Shown: positions 49,574-60,133 of the stretch, piece by piece
How positions within the stretch are numbered: the first letter of the stretch is position 1
Layout: every line of letters begins with the position of its first letter
NCBI GenBank assembly: GCA_002839705.1
Contig: PGYO01000004.1
Location: forward strand, 1-64,000
Origin: Methanobacteriales archaeon HGW-Methanobacteriales-1
GTDB lineage: Archaea > Methanobacteriota > Methanobacteria > Methanobacteriales > Methanobacteriaceae
DNA length: 64,000 bases
Direction: 5' to 3'
Notes under the pieces: model-generated
The model's input: only the letters and a program-made list of their open reading frames with translations
What the model was told of the DNA's origin: nothing
Databases searched by the model: none
Program-made: the position numbers and the translations under genes

Positions 49574-49646
49574 GTGATTGAATGACTGGAGATGGACAAC
49601 ATCATATATTATCATAGCTTGAAAGCAAAAATAATATTATTTTGAT

Positions 49647-50762
49647 TTAAAGTTTAGGCTCTAATCTCTTTATCATAAAGGCCATGAATCCTACAATCAT
49701 AGGGAACAGGAATAAATACAAGATAATTAGTACGATGCCTGGGAAAACATTTCCCATAACGGTAGATGCCGCCAATAGCATGATCATAAATATAACCGGG
49801 CCTAAAATTGCCACAAACATGTAAATCATAGTAAATGAGTTTAGTTTTTGAGCGTAATCCTTTAATTTCATCCTCATTTCATAGGCAATATCATCAGCAA
49901 TAACATTTAAAGTTTTGGCCAGATCCCCACCACTGCTCAAAGTCCGGGTTATTTGATAAATAGCCCTTTTCATCCCCTCCGAGCCAACCCTTTCACTCAT
50001 ATCCATGAGAGCATTTTCTGTAGTTTCACCATACTTAATTTCCTCTAGGGTTCTTGCAAATTCCTCAGATAATGGCCCATAGCCAGACATGGCTACTGAT
50101 CTCATACTATCATGAAGCCCCAGTCCAGCCCGTAACTCAGTTGCCATTTGTCTAAGAGCGTATGGTAATTCCCTAGAAGCCTCCGCAGACCGCCCACCTT
50201 TTTTTAAATTAGGAAGGAAGATTAGTACCATGGCCATTAAAAAAATAACCAGCATAAATGCTAGTCCTATTTCTAAACCAAAACCTAGGACTACCATGAT
50301 CCCCATAACAATCAGGCCAGAAGTTAAACCCAGACCTATGATTAATTTCGGATCAAGCCCATCTTTTTCTTCTTCTTTAAGGAGTTCTTCCAGTGAAGCT
50401 TTTTGAAAAGATTCATTTTTTATTTTATCTTCTTTAGGCTTTTTATTATCGGCTTTATCAGATTCTATAAGTCCTTTAAATACGTCAATTTCCTCAGGAC
50501 TCATTTTCATCCGTTTGATTATTTTAGAAGATGTATCACGTGTTTTAAATTTAGATGATGGTGCTTTATCATCTTTATCCGATTTTTCAGATTTCGAACC
50601 CTTGCCAGAGGTTAAACCACCCATACTATTTTTAACACCGCCAATTTTATTGTTTATTCCTCCTAATTTATTTACAGGAACTTGAACACCTTCTCCGACT
50701 TTTTTACTGGAATCAATAGTGAAACCACCAATTTTGTCGAAAATATCCTTTAAGCTAGCCAT
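49647..50762 (-). CDS. TadC/GspF-type membrane protein of a type IV pilus-like system
   Basis: The 371-residue integral membrane protein has an unusual hydrophilic N-terminal part (about 1-135). Glycine-rich stretches such as [18 protein letters not shown] give way to lysine/aspartate-rich ones. Two membrane helices follow (about 140-185). Next comes the T2SSF cytoplasmic domain with [18 protein letters not shown] and [20 protein letters not shown], then two further helices at the end. The family's platform protein is normally without such an extension. It is 81 bases downstream of the secretion ATPase on the same strand, hence one operon. The start is ATG 50762 after AGGTGAT; GTG 50771 overlaps that site. 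Confidence 0.8.
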   Translation of the reverse strand: MASLKDIFDKIGGFTIDSSKKVGEGVQVPVNKLGGINNKIGGVKNSMGGLTSGKGSKSEKSDKDDKAPSSKFKTRDTSSKIIKRMKMSPEEIDVFKGLIESDKADNKKPKEDKIKNESFQKASLEELLKEEEKDGLDPKLIIGLGLTSGLIVMGIMVVLGFGLEIGLAFMLVIFLMAMVLIFLPNLKKGGRSAEASRELPYALRQMATELRAGLGLHDSMRSVAMSGYGPLSEEFARTLEEIKYGETTENALMDMSERVGSEGMKRAIYQITRTLSSGGDLAKTLNVIADDIAYEMRMKLKDYAQKLNSFTMIYMFVAILGPVIFMIMLLAASTVMGNVFPGIVLIILYLFLFPMIVGFMAFMIKRLEPKL

Positions 50763-50843
50763 AATAATCACCTGTTATGAAGGAATCAATAAAATTCAAT
50801 CCAGTCATCGAATCATAATATTTTATATTTATATAATTTTTAT

Positions 50844-52526
50844 TTATAGAACTCTCTCCAGTAGTTCATCAGAATCTTTATAATAATCATTAATAAATTG
50901 TCCAACCTCATCTATGGATCTAATATTTTTATCAGCCATATACTCTAAAACTAATCTTCTCTTTTCTATTTCTTCCTCAACTTCAGTTATACTTACGCCT
51001 CTGAGTTCAGAAAGCGCTCTAAGAGTTTGACTGGCAATTCCAATGTACTCTACTTTATCAGTAACATTATTCCATTCAAATACTCGGTTAAGTTGAACAT
51101 TACCTTCTTCCATACCTACTACTTCAGCAACTTCAGTTATTCTCCTTATAGACCCTCCTTCAGGACGGTACATACGATTTTGCATTATAATAAAGTCTAA
51201 AGCAGGTATCATAATATTAGGAACACTCATGGGGGGATTTACAAGCCTAGTAATGGTTTCTCTGGCAGTGTTGGAGTGAAGGGTACCAAATCCAGAGTGC
51301 CCTGTATTTAAAGCCGTGAAGAGGGTGATTGCTTCACTACCCCTTACTTCTCCCACAATAACCCTATCCGGTCTCTGCCTAAGAGAATTTTTTACCAGAG
51401 TATCCATATCAAGCTCACCAGACCCTTCAATATTCGGAGGCCTAGTTTCCATTCTTAAAACGTGAGTGTGAGGTAGTTGAAGTTCCAGAGTATCTTCAAT
51501 AGTAATTATTCTTTCTCTAGGAGGTACAAATGAAGTTACGGTGTTTAAAGTTGTGGTTTTACCAGAACCCGTACCACCAGCAATAATTGCATTACAAGGT
51601 TTTACACCAAGTCCATCCACACAAACCCACATAAAAGCAGCCAAATGAGATGACATGGTCTTAAAATTAATAAGATCAATTACAGTTAAAGGATCTTTTC
51701 TGAATTTACGTATTGTGAGGCTGGAACCGTCTGCAGAAACTGGAGGAATTGTAGCATTCACCCTTGAACCATCAGGCAGACGAGCATCCAAAATAGGAGT
51801 CTGCTGGTCAATTCTACGATTAACCTGACGGGCTATAACATCAATAAGTGCCCTAATGTCTTTGTCATTATCAAAAACGACATTAGTAACCATCATCCCA
51901 ATTTTTCGGTGATAAACAAATACTGGCCGGTTTATACCAATAACCATTATCTCTTCCAAATCATCGTCTTTAATTAAAGAATCAAGTTCCCCATACCCTA
52001 ACATTTCCTGAGAGATTTGAGCCGAAAGTTTATCAATATTACGGACTCCCTTCATCCTCAAAAATTCTTTAACTTCATTAATAAAGCTTGATTCATCAAT
52101 TTTAAAATCTTCGCCCTTAGAAACCGCAACTTCAACCAATTTTTCCCTTATTTCATTAAGAAGCTGTTTTTCACTATCTGAAAACTTAGGAACACTAACA
52201 TTATATTCTGGTATTAAATCCTCTTCAATAATTTCAGCCCGAGAATTATCTGTAGTTTTCTTGATAATTTTTTGAGATTTAACAGGTTTTTGCATTATTT
52301 TTTCAATATTAAATGCATCATCATCCTCTTCATCCTCTTCCTCAACCTCTTCTTCATCTAAAAATTCCTGAAAACTTTTTGGTTCTTCCTTTGGAATAAT
52401 AGGTTCATCAAGTTTAACTTCGGGATTAGTATCCTCAGAATCTTCTTTTTCCGTGTTTTCATCATAATCTTCAGAACCAAATTCACCTAAAAGGTCCTTC
52501 AGAATATCTTTCCGTTTCTGCTTCAT
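50844..52526 (-). CDS. TadA/CpaF-type secretion or pilus ATPase
   Basis: This ATPase of about 560 residues powers assembly or secretion through the TadC-like platform encoded next. An acidic N-terminal extension of about 90 residues (Glu/Asp-rich, [15 protein letters not shown]) precedes the N-terminal domain and the RecA-like core. Walker A is [11 protein letters not shown], with [13 protein letters not shown] as the Asp box. Walker B and His box follow around [11 protein letters not shown] and [14 protein letters not shown]. The start is uncertain. ATG 52526 (MKQKRKDIL) gives a charged cytosolic start, while ATG 52568 adds 14 residues; neither has a clear ribosome binding site. No pilin or prepilin peptidase gene is in the window. 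Confidence 0.85.
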   Translation of the reverse strand: MKQKRKDILKDLLGEFGSEDYDENTEKEDSEDTNPEVKLDEPIIPKEEPKSFQEFLDEEEVEEEDEEDDDAFNIEKIMQKPVKSQKIIKKTTDNSRAEIIEEDLIPEYNVSVPKFSDSEKQLLNEIREKLVEVAVSKGEDFKIDESSFINEVKEFLRMKGVRNIDKLSAQISQEMLGYGELDSLIKDDDLEEIMVIGINRPVFVYHRKIGMMVTNVVFDNDKDIRALIDVIARQVNRRIDQQTPILDARLPDGSRVNATIPPVSADGSSLTIRKFRKDPLTVIDLINFKTMSSHLAAFMWVCVDGLGVKPCNAIIAGGTGSGKTTTLNTVTSFVPPRERIITIEDTLELQLPHTHVLRMETRPPNIEGSGELDMDTLVKNSLRQRPDRVIVGEVRGSEAITLFTALNTGHSGFGTLHSNTARETITRLVNPPMSVPNIMIPALDFIIMQNRMYRPEGGSIRRITEVAEVVGMEEGNVQLNRVFEWNNVTDKVEYIGIASQTLRALSELRGVSITEVEEEIEKRRLVLEYMADKNIRSIDEVGQFINDYYKDSDELLERVL

Positions 52527-52834
52527 AAAACTCAAATATTTAATATGGATTAACCCATATTTAAGCATATGGAATTAAAATAGGTTAATATATGTTCATA
52601 ATAATTGTTTTTTGGCATGATTTTGAACAAAATGTCATTATCTAAATTTTTAGAATAATAAAAATAAATAGCGTTTTTTAATCAACACATTATGTATTTT
52701 GATAATAAAATTTATCAATTGATACCGAATAGTTCATATCCACTAGTTTAGAGATTAAATTTTCGAATTATGCATTATAACCATAAAAATCATTTATAAA
52801 AAAACTTATAGAAGATTTAATAATTATTTGTATA

Positions 52835-53833
52835 ATGGAATTAAAATGCAAGTGCGGAAGTACCTGCATAAGGACTGCTGAGGAAATATTGATCCAAGCA
52901 AAAAAAGCATTTGATCCATGCCAACAATGCGAAACAATACCCCTGAAAAAATTTTCACCACTTTCAGAGCAAATAAACCTAAATATCATTGATTCCCAGT
53001 TTGAAAGGTGTTCTTGTGGAAAAAGACATCTTGATATTACTGTAGCCCACGTATTAAAACTAATGATCAACGAAGAACTTCAAGATAAACATGCTACCCT
53101 AAGAAACACTTGTGTACCACTGATAACTCCTGCTTATCCACTTCAAGCCATTCCTTATCTGGGAGATAAATCCCTAATTGTGCTTTCACCAAAAATGAAT
53201 CAGCAATGCGCTGAAAGAATACTGGAAGAAATTCCAGAAGTAAAAGCCGTTATTAAAGGCGAGACTGATAAAACTGTAGGTATAAAGGACTCATCACATG
53301 AGCCCCATGTATATGAGACCTTGGTCGGGTGTGATATGAGATGTGACATAATTAACACTCCTCAAGGGCCGATATGTCTTCACAAAGATCAAAGTGAGAT
53401 GCATATTGAATTTCCAGCCCACAGATCCCCAAAAATAACTTCAACTTCTCTTTTTATGAAAAAACATTGCATTAATTCAGATTTTACTGTTTTAGATGCT
53501 ACTTCTGGCCCTGGCACTCTGGGAATTTTTTCTTTAATGGGTGGAGCGAGTAGAGTAGTTTTTAATGACCTGTGGAAACCCGCTACCAATATGACTGCTC
53601 TGAATCTGGAAGTTAATGGATTTAAAGTTGATTTTTTCGATGAAACATTAGAAAAATGTATGATTGCTAATGGAGAGCATTTCGAAGTTTATAATTTAGA
53701 TATAAGAGACTTGAGTTCAGTTTTAGATGAAAAATTTGATTTATGTATCATTGATACATTTCCAGGAGTAAATTCTAAAGAATTTGTGGAATCTGCCCAA
53801 AAATTGGCCAAAAACATTTTAGTTATAGAATAA
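52835..53833 (+). CDS. SAM-dependent methyltransferase-like protein with N-terminal cysteine-rich region
   Basis: The 332-residue protein has a likely zinc-binding N-terminus with CKCGSTC (about 5-12), CQQC and CSCGKRH, followed by a middle region. A Rossmann-type methyltransferase domain comes last. Its AdoMet motif I is VLDATSGPGTLG (about 225-236) and the following acidic strand is VVFNDLWKP. It resembles proteins loosely named ribosomal protein L11 methyltransferase in methanogens. The true substrate is unknown. The start is ATG 52835 with a TATA-like box about 30 bases upstream and no ribosome binding site, suggesting a leaderless transcript. Confidence 0.65.
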   Translation: MELKCKCGSTCIRTAEEILIQAKKAFDPCQQCETIPLKKFSPLSEQINLNIIDSQFERCSCGKRHLDITVAHVLKLMINEELQDKHATLRNTCVPLITPAYPLQAIPYLGDKSLIVLSPKMNQQCAERILEEIPEVKAVIKGETDKTVGIKDSSHEPHVYETLVGCDMRCDIINTPQGPICLHKDQSEMHIEFPAHRSPKITSTSLFMKKHCINSDFTVLDATSGPGTLGIFSLMGGASRVVFNDLWKPATNMTALNLEVNGFKVDFFDETLEKCMIANGEHFEVYNLDIRDLSSVLDEKFDLCIIDTFPGVNSKEFVESAQKLAKNILVIE

Positions 53834-53953
53834 ATTTTTGATTTTATTTAACAATAATCGGATATTTTTTATTTTGCTTTTATTTTACTGATTTATATCT
53901 ATTAATAGTTTTAATTAATCCTCAAATTAGTAATCTAATAACACAACTAATAA

Positions 53954-55207
53954 TCAATTAAACATTCCAAAATAGATCACAATTGCCGGAATAATCAATA
54001 CCCCCATTAAATGGGATTTACTAACTCCTAAATAATGGGGTAAAAGTCCTAAAGCAGTGGCCGTAATAAAAACCAATCCTATAAATGGCAGAGATGAACC
54101 TTCCAATATAGAGAATATTAATAAAATGCCTATCATGAAGATTATAACTGCCTTAGAAAGTTTATTATAATTTATACCTTGCATATAATCACTAAACCAG
54201 TCACCCAGTTTCAAACATAGTATTAAAGAGACTGAAACTGCAGTAAGTGAAGCAAATATGAAAAAAAGTAGGTGATTAATGTTAAAATCCTGAATAAAAT
54301 TAGAGATATAAACTGCAATCCCGCTACGAGGATTCCCAATCAAATATATGGCCACCAGTGAAAAAAGAGTGTCTGCCGTATTCACTCCACTTATGGCCGT
54401 GAGAAAACTTTCTGTATTCTCTTCTCCACCGCCACCACTCAACTCTTGAGCAATTATGCTACCTTGAGCTGGGCCAAATCCTGGTAAAAACCCTAGAATA
54501 GTTCCCGCGATCCCTCCAGCCAGAACTCCTCTGAAAATCTGAGTATTGAAATGGAAATTGTGAAATTTATTTTGATGTGGGAGAATTGATTTTTCATTTA
54601 AGCTGTAAATTAAAGTGCTCACTCCAAAAAGGCCAGTGAACATACACATTAATGACAAATTTGAAGATATAGGTGTTTGCAGCATAGTCCAGCCCATTAT
54701 TCCAGATAAAAGAAAAAGAATTCCAGACCAGATTCTAGTATGTGTGTCTTTACTGAGTCTAATTATCATATAAATTGAGACCAAAACCAGAATTATCCAT
54801 ATGTATGGTCTTATAAATTCATAAAGTGGGGGTAAAATCATTATAAATAATGGAAGTAAAAAAATAGTTACTATAATGGCCCCAAATCCTCCCAACGCTA
54901 CTAATCGAATAGCTTCTCGGGCACGACCTTCTAAAACCATACGATGCCCCGGTAAAATAGACAATGCAGTACTCTCATCCGGAACTCCTAAGAGCATGGA
55001 AGGTATAAACTCTAAAAGTGCGTGGGCTATGGCCAGGGATACTAAAAATACACATAAAAATTCAATAGAAAATAAATTTAAAAGAAAAGCAGACGATGCA
55101 AATATAATGGCCCCCACAGTATTAACATGAATACCTGGAATCATGCCAGTTATTGCACCGAATAAAATTCCTATAAAGCAAGCTATGATGAGATCAAAAA
55201 TCGCCAT
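53954..55207 (-). CDS. TctA-family (tripartite tricarboxylate transporter-like) permease
   Basis: This membrane protein of about 417 residues has ten or more helices. The two TctA signature regions are [18 protein letters not shown] near the start and [20 protein letters not shown] around residue 240. [19 protein letters not shown] also matches. The small membrane protein TctB and the solute receptor TctC are not encoded nearby, so it either works alone or uses distant partners. The start is ambiguous: GGTGATG places ATG 55207 inside the ribosome binding site, and a TTG at 55213 is possible. Substrate is unknown. Confidence 0.75.
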   Translation of the reverse strand: MAIFDLIIACFIGILFGAITGMIPGIHVNTVGAIIFASSAFLLNLFSIEFLCVFLVSLAIAHALLEFIPSMLLGVPDESTALSILPGHRMVLEGRAREAIRLVALGGFGAIIVTIFLLPLFIMILPPLYEFIRPYIWIILVLVSIYMIIRLSKDTHTRIWSGILFLLSGIMGWTMLQTPISSNLSLMCMFTGLFGVSTLIYSLNEKSILPHQNKFHNFHFNTQIFRGVLAGGIAGTILGFLPGFGPAQGSIIAQELSGGGGEENTESFLTAISGVNTADTLFSLVAIYLIGNPRSGIAVYISNFIQDFNINHLLFFIFASLTAVSVSLILCLKLGDWFSDYMQGINYNKLSKAVIIFMIGILLIFSILEGSSLPFIGLVFITATALGLLPHYLGVSKSHLMGVLIIPAIVIYFGMFN

Positions 55208-55265
55208 CACCAACAGTTTTTAATAAAATTAATAAGTTAAAACTTAATTAACTTATAAAAAAGGC

Positions 55266-55535
55266 CTACATTAATCTTCGGACATCAGTAACTTCAATAT
55301 TGCCTATGTCGTCCAGTTTAGAAAGGTTAGCTTCAACTTCTTCCGTACCGCCTTCACCGTCATCCACAATAACTATTACATTTAAGGCCACCAGGCCAAA
55401 AGCAATAGGTTCTTCTTCAATTTTGTGTAATTCGGTTCCTTCAGGTATAGAAGCTTCAACATTCTTTTTAATATTTTCTAAATCTACTTCAGGACTTTCT
55501 GGCATTAATTTTATGGTAGCAACAACTTCTCCCAT
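55266..55535 (-). CDS. ef1b: Translation elongation factor EF-1 beta
   Basis: The 89-residue archaeal nucleotide exchange factor regenerates EF-1 alpha:GTP during elongation. It is the typical short form with alternating strands (VVATIKLMPESPEVDLE, FGLVALNVIVIVDDGEGG). It starts with ATG 55535 after GGAGGTTATATT. A TATA-like box at about 55637-55652 on the minus strand supports a separate promoter. The zinc-ribbon gene 55848-56009 lies upstream on the same strand. Confidence 0.95.
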   Translation of the reverse strand: MGEVVATIKLMPESPEVDLENIKKNVEASIPEGTELHKIEEEPIAFGLVALNVIVIVDDGEGGTEEVEANLSKLDDIGNIEVTDVRRLM

Positions 55536-55847
55536 AATATAACCTCCAATTAAACTTTTTTTTTAATTTTTGTTAAGTTTTATTCAATCCACATAGTAAT
55601 ACTGATTTGGATAATTATTATTACTAAATGTAATACTTTTTATATATAAATTTATGGTAATAGAAAAATCAGTATTTCTATGAATTCTATTAAATAATGT
55701 ATCTCAAACACTTCTTTAAAACTGAATTCTAATGAATATGTCTTCAAATATCTTTTAAAAAAAGAGCCTATTCAAAAGAGTGAATTGAATAAAATTAAAT
55801 TAGCCAACAAATCAAATTTAAAAGATTAAGAACAACTCAAGTTGAAC
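55536..55847. other. Intergenic region with EF-1 beta promoter
   Basis: These 312 AT-rich bases contain the minus-strand TATA-like box TTTATATATAAAAAG (about 55635-55655). No gene is seen. Confidence 0.5.
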
Positions 55848-56009
55848 TTAAGGTCCTTGAAATCCGCATTTGCATGTGTAGATATGTCCGAAAGTTCGGC
55901 ATTTCTGACATCGGTAAATAATTTCTTCACACTCAGGACATTCAAACTTAACATAAGTTTCTACCAGAGGTATTTCCTGTTTACATGATGTACATTCTAT
56001 TTTCTCCAT
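55848..56009 (-). CDS. 53-aa four-CPxCG zinc-ribbon protein
   Basis: This short protein (53 residues) has four paired-cysteine knuckles, CTSC, CPEC, CQKC and CKCG. They form two zinc ribbons typical of a small archaeal zinc-finger family (DUF1610 / HVO_2753-type) often encoded beside EF-1 beta. ATG 56009 follows the mfnE stop directly (TAAATG). The ribosome binding site AGAGGTGAT is formed by mfnE's last codons, so the two are coupled. RNA or ribosome binding is suspected, not shown. Confidence 0.85.
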   Translation of the reverse strand: MEKIECTSCKQEIPLVETYVKFECPECEEIIYRCQKCRTFGHIYTCKCGFQGP

Positions 56010-56675
56010 TTAATCACCTCTAACTAGTGTGTATTGTGTATTGTCAACATCAACACAAGCATTAATTATAGAAAGAGTCCTCTCAGGGTACTTTCCATTT
56101 ACAACATAACAATTAGACCCGAATTCTATTAAAAGCTCGCTCAATGATGTGTCAATTGATGTTTCACCAAAAGATAGTAGTTTTTTAGCACTTATTTCAT
56201 TTATAAGTTTAGCATCTTTGGCAGATGGTATTCGGGTATATATACCATCTACATCTGTTGCTATTAAAAGTTTTGCTTGTAAAATTTGGGAAATGTAAAA
56301 AGATATGGAATCAGAAGTTACATTCCATGAATGCTCTAAGGGATCTAAATAGCGCATTAACATAGAAGGGAGAAGTATTGGAATTTTATTCTTATTGGCC
56401 AATGATTTAGCAGAATTTAAGTCATATACTGCTTCAGCATCAGGAATTTTATCAGCCAGTAACCTACCGACAATATCCATACACGTAATGGCCGATTCAT
56501 GAGTGGCGGTGGCTGAAAAGTTCATATGATCATCATATTCTCGTATTTGATTAGCAAAAGAACCACCACCACATATTATCATTATTTTTTCTTCTGTTGA
56601 TTCAGAAATGGCCTTAGCCAGCTTTACTGAATTTTCAGGAAATAAACTTCCCCCAACTTTAACTACCCAATCCAT
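56010..56675 (-). CDS. mfnE: [5-(aminomethyl)furan-3-yl]methyl phosphate kinase (methanofuran biosynthesis)
   Basis: This 221-residue amino acid kinase family enzyme phosphorylates the furan phosphate to a diphosphate in methanofuran assembly. The family pattern is visible: WVVKVGGSLF at the start, IICGGGSFAN, then KLLIATDVDGIYTRIPS and a late EFGSNCYVVNG. It is slightly shorter than classical kinases, which fits the MfnE group. The start is taken as ATG 56675 (MDWVVKVGG). An in-frame start 11 codons upstream would add an extension not seen in the family. Methanofuran is the first C1 carrier in methanogenesis. Confidence 0.82.
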   Translation of the reverse strand: MDWVVKVGGSLFPENSVKLAKAISESTEEKIMIICGGGSFANQIREYDDHMNFSATATHESAITCMDIVGRLLADKIPDAEAVYDLNSAKSLANKNKIPILLPSMLMRYLDPLEHSWNVTSDSISFYISQILQAKLLIATDVDGIYTRIPSAKDAKLINEISAKKLLSFGETSIDTSLSELLIEFGSNCYVVNGKYPERTLSIINACVDVDNTQYTLVRGD

Positions 56676-56859
56676 AATATCACAATAACTTATTTTAAAT
56701 AACCTCAATTAAATATTTTCAAAAATTTGTAATATGAAATAACCCTATGATTTTAATTCTATTAGATCTCATTCATACAACTATATTTACACAAAATTTA
56801 TAGAAAAACTCACCTTAAAAATCTATAGCATCAATCCATCTGAGCATAATATATGCTCT

Positions 56860-57201
56860 TTATTTAAGTAACTTGAGGTCTTGAGTAATTTTGTCTATTT
56901 TTTCATCATCATCTGGACCAATTCCTAAACATGTTACTGTAGAACTTGGAATCTCAGTATGACCTGCATCACGGACCAGATAGTTAGGTAAATCTGCAGC
57001 TTTGACCAGTTCAAAAATTTCAAATAATTCTTGTAATGAATTGGCCTTTAGTACTACCTTTTTCTCACCTTCAAATTCCCATTCTTTGATTTTACGAATA
57101 TCTGCCTTTTTAAATGATCCTAAAGAACCGTGACACGCTTGTGCAGCAATTTTACCCCGGCCCATGTTGAGGTCAGCCCTCATAACTATAACTTGTTTCA
57201 T
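56860..57201 (-). CDS. pth2: Peptidyl-tRNA hydrolase, archaeal type (Pth2)
   Basis: This 113-residue Pth2 enzyme releases tRNA from peptidyl-tRNAs that drop off the ribosome. Typical features are the N-terminal [17 protein letters not shown] and [10 protein letters not shown] with the catalytic-type residues. The end carries [19 protein letters not shown]. The start is ATG 57201 after AAGGTGAAAC. It diverges from the histone gene at 57466. Confidence 0.95.
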   Translation of the reverse strand: MKQVIVMRADLNMGRGKIAAQACHGSLGSFKKADIRKIKEWEFEGEKKVVLKANSLQELFEIFELVKAADLPNYLVRDAGHTEIPSSTVTCLGIGPDDDEKIDKITQDLKLLK

Positions 57202-57360
57202 TGTTTCACCTTAAAAAAATCCAGGTTTTTCTATGTTTGTATCTAGTGATTATAGCATATTAATTTTTCATGTCAATGGCCAGTAGGTGCAAAAAATTAA
57301 CTAGAGAAATTTTGAGCCACCCCTATAAATAACTGAATTATCATGATGTCAGCCATAGCC

Positions 57361-57432
57361 TCACATTATTTAGGTGAGTCACAATGGTGATATTGGTCAC
57401 AAACATGGCCATATCAACGATAAATTTAAATA
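57361..57432 (+). promoter_or_regulatory. Histone promoter with TCAC/GTGA repeats
   Basis: The TATA-like box TTTAAATA (about 57425-57432) lies about 35 bases before the histone start. Upstream, TCAC and GTGA half-sites alternate: TCAC 57361, GTGA 57374, TCAC 57379, GTGA 57387, TCAC 57397. They form the palindromes GTGA-g-TCAC and GTGA-N6-TCAC. A second TATA-like box (TATAAATA, about 57324-57331) lies further upstream. Confidence 0.4.
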
Positions 57433-57465
57433 GTATGGAGTATCAGATAAAATTGAGGTGATATT

Positions 57466-57672
57466 ATGGCTGAATTACCTGTCGCACCAGTGGGACGTAT
57501 CATAAAAAACGCCGGTGCACAACGAATCAGTGATGATGCAAGAGAAGCTTTAGCAAAAGCTTTAGAAGAAACGGGCGAAACACTAGCTTTGGAAGCTGTT
57601 AAATTAGCTAAACACGCTGGAAGAAAGACCGTTAAAGCATCAGACATAGAATTAGCTGTTAAAAAAATATAA
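57466..57672 (+). CDS. Archaeal histone (HMf type)
   Basis: This 68-residue histone fold protein forms DNA-wrapping dimers and polymers. It has the usual [20 protein letters not shown] start and the [15 protein letters not shown] end. Intact L1/L2 residues (R at 19, K at 53 region) fit the HMf family. The start is ATG 57466, close behind GAGGTGAT. A T-rich terminator follows. It is one gene among the usual several copies in these organisms. Confidence 0.97.
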   Translation: MAELPVAPVGRIIKNAGAQRISDDAREALAKALEETGETLALEAVKLAKHAGRKTVKASDIELAVKKI

Positions 57673-58134
57673 GCTAATTCTATGAATTCTTTTTTTCTAT
57701 TTTATTTTTTTCTTTGAATTCGTTTTAAGATTATTATAACTATTTTTATAGGAATATTAGTTACCTTTCTAATTTGATTTCTCCTTGGAACCTACCTTGA
57801 TTTTATAGTTTTTTACTAAAAAATAATTTCAAAGAAAAATTAATTCTGAAAAATCATGAATTTTACTAATCTATCCCGCTTCAAAATTCATAATAAACAT
57901 CAAATTAATTAATATTTTAATCAAATATTTTAAATGAACAAATATAAACAAATAAATAATAGAAATATTAGCAAATAATTCAATATTATTTTAATAAATA
58001 ATTTAAATAGATTTAAAAGACTTATTTAATATAAATAAATATAATATTTTCTAAATTTAAGATTACAATTTAATTACAATTTAATTAAGTAAATTAAGCA
58101 TTATAACAACTTAAAACATAATTACGGTGATAAA
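57673..58134. other. AT-rich intergenic region with histone terminator
   Basis: A T-rich stretch at 57689-57715 ends the histone transcript. The rest holds only AT-rich DNA and the ABCE1 promoter. I see no gene. Confidence 0.5.
57689..57715 (+). terminator. T-rich terminator after histone gene
   Basis: Repeated T tracts start 17 bases after the stop codon, as expected for a highly expressed archaeal gene. Confidence 0.55.
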
Positions 58135-59913
58135 GTGAGTAGAATTTCCATATTAGATCATGATCGATGCCAGCCCAAAAAATGCAATTATGCTTGTATT
58201 GAATACTGTCCTGGAGTTAGGATGGAAGAAGACACCATTGTGATTGATGAGAGAACAAACAAACCATTAATTTCAGAAGAATTATGTTCCGGGTGCGGAA
58301 TATGTACCAAAAGATGTCCCTTTGATGCAGTGGCCATCATAAACCTTCCAGAAGCCCTGGAAGATCCAATACACCGATATGGGCAGAATATGTTTGAGTT
58401 ATTTGGCCTGCCCAACATAAGTGAAGGTTCTGTGGTGGGTATTTTAGGCCCCAATGGAATTGGAAAATCTACTATAATCCGAATACTCTCTGGAGAGCTA
58501 CAGCCCAATTTAGGAAATTATGATGAAACAGTGACCTGGGAAGATATTATCCACTATTTTAAGGGCTCCCAGATGCAGAGTTACTTTAATAAATTATCCA
58601 ATAAAGAACTAAAAGTAGTCCACAAACCACAAATGGTAGATATGCTACCCAAATATGTAAAAGGCGAAGTTAAAAACCTCCTAGATCAAGTGGATGAACG
58701 AGGACAGATAGATAATGTGATGGAAACTTTAGATATTAGGCCTATTTTAAACCGGGAAATATCTAAATTAAGTGGTGGAGAATTGCAGAGAGTGGCCATT
58801 GCTGCAGCCGTTTTAAAAGACGCGGATTTCTATTATTTTGATGAACCAACCTCCTGGCTAGATGTTAGACAGCGTTTAAATGCTGTGAAAGTAATAAGAG
58901 AGCTGGCTGAAGAAGGAAGATCCGTGATGGTAATTGAGCACGATTTAGCTGCTTTAGATGCTATATCTGATTATGTTCATGTTTTATATGGTAAAGCTGG
59001 TGGTTATGGAGTAGTTTCACAAATGCGTGGAGTTAGAGTAGGAATAAATGCCTACATAAATGGTTTCCTTCGGGAAGAAAATGTTAGATTCCGAAAGCAG
59101 CCCATATTATTCCAGATTAGGCCACCGACCCCTGAAGAGGAAGGAGAAGTTTTAACAGAATATTCCCCCTTGAAAAAATCATTTGATGGCTTTAAATTAG
59201 AATCAGAAGAAGGTAAAATATATCACAACGAAATTGTGACTGCTTTTGGACCCAATGGTATAGGAAAAACCACTTTTGCCAAAATACTGGCTGAAGTGGA
59301 AAAACCAGATGAAGGAAAGATTAAAAATAAGGTAACCATATCCTACAAGCCTCAGTATCTATCCTCAGGTTTTGAAGGAAGTGTTCAGGACTTTTTATAC
59401 ACTCATGCCCCCACATATGGTACCAATATTTTCAAAACGGAAATTTTGAGGCCATTCTCATTAGAAGAAATTATTGATAAACAGGTTGAAGATTTAAGTG
59501 GTGGAGAACTACAGAGGCTGGCCATAGCCGTGACTTTGGCCACTCAAGCCCAGGTTTATCTTTTTGACGAACCAACTGCATTTTTAGATGTGGAACAGAG
59601 GTTAATTGCATCTAGAACTATTCGAAAAATTGTGGAAAGTCGGAATGCAGCATCCATTATAGTTGATCACGATATAGTTTTCATAGATTACATATCTGAT
59701 CGGGCCATGGTATTCCATGGTAAGCCCGGTGTGGAAGGTTATGCTACCAGTCCTGCCGCACTTAGAGACTCTATGAATCGTTTCCTTTCTGATGTAGGAA
59801 TTACATTCAGAAGAGATAAAGAAACAAAAAGACCCCGAGTCAATAAATACGACAGCTTTCTGGACCGTAAACAAAAAGAAATTGGGGAATATTACTACTT
59901 AAAAGATGAATAA
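58135..59913 (+). CDS. ABCE1/RNase-L-inhibitor-type ribosome-recycling ATPase
   Basis: This 592-residue twin-ABC ATPase splits ribosomes after termination and aids initiation. Two N-terminal [4Fe-4S] clusters are set by Cys12, Cys17, Cys21, Cys25 and Cys51, Cys54, Cys57, Cys61. The first ATPase has GPNGIGKST (105-113) and LSGGELQR. The second has GPNGIGKTT and a second LSGGELQR. The length is normal. It begins with GTG 58135 after GGTGAT. It is one of the most conserved archaeal proteins. Confidence 0.97.
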   Translation: MSRISILDHDRCQPKKCNYACIEYCPGVRMEEDTIVIDERTNKPLISEELCSGCGICTKRCPFDAVAIINLPEALEDPIHRYGQNMFELFGLPNISEGSVVGILGPNGIGKSTIIRILSGELQPNLGNYDETVTWEDIIHYFKGSQMQSYFNKLSNKELKVVHKPQMVDMLPKYVKGEVKNLLDQVDERGQIDNVMETLDIRPILNREISKLSGGELQRVAIAAAVLKDADFYYFDEPTSWLDVRQRLNAVKVIRELAEEGRSVMVIEHDLAALDAISDYVHVLYGKAGGYGVVSQMRGVRVGINAYINGFLREENVRFRKQPILFQIRPPTPEEEGEVLTEYSPLKKSFDGFKLESEEGKIYHNEIVTAFGPNGIGKTTFAKILAEVEKPDEGKIKNKVTISYKPQYLSSGFEGSVQDFLYTHAPTYGTNIFKTEILRPFSLEEIIDKQVEDLSGGELQRLAIAVTLATQAQVYLFDEPTAFLDVEQRLIASRTIRKIVESRNAASIIVDHDIVFIDYISDRAMVFHGKPGVEGYATSPAALRDSMNRFLSDVGITFRRDKETKRPRVNKYDSFLDRKQKEIGEYYYLKDE

Positions 59914-59923
59914 AATTCTATGA

Positions 59924-59961
59924 ATTTTTCTTTAATTTTTTTAGTTTTTAAATTTCTTTTT
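59924..59961 (+). terminator. T-rich terminator after ABCE1 gene
   Basis: Several T tracts start about ten bases after the ABCE1 stop codon. Confidence 0.4.
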
Positions 59962-60133
59962 TAGTTCATTTTTATTATTATCTTTTTTTATTTCTTTATA
60001 TTTTCAAGCATTAGAATAGTTATTAAAGAAAAAGTTAGGAATAAAAATTAAATAAATATCAAATAGAATATTATAAACCATGTTAATGAAAAAAAAATAG
60101 GATTTAATATAAAGAATTAAATTAAAAAAATAA

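Noticed and set aside
49574-49646. Remnant of a cbiO gene after cbiQ
   Set aside because: A short frame (MTGDGQHHILS) follows an ATG, but it has no likeness to an ABC ATPase start and is only 11 codons.
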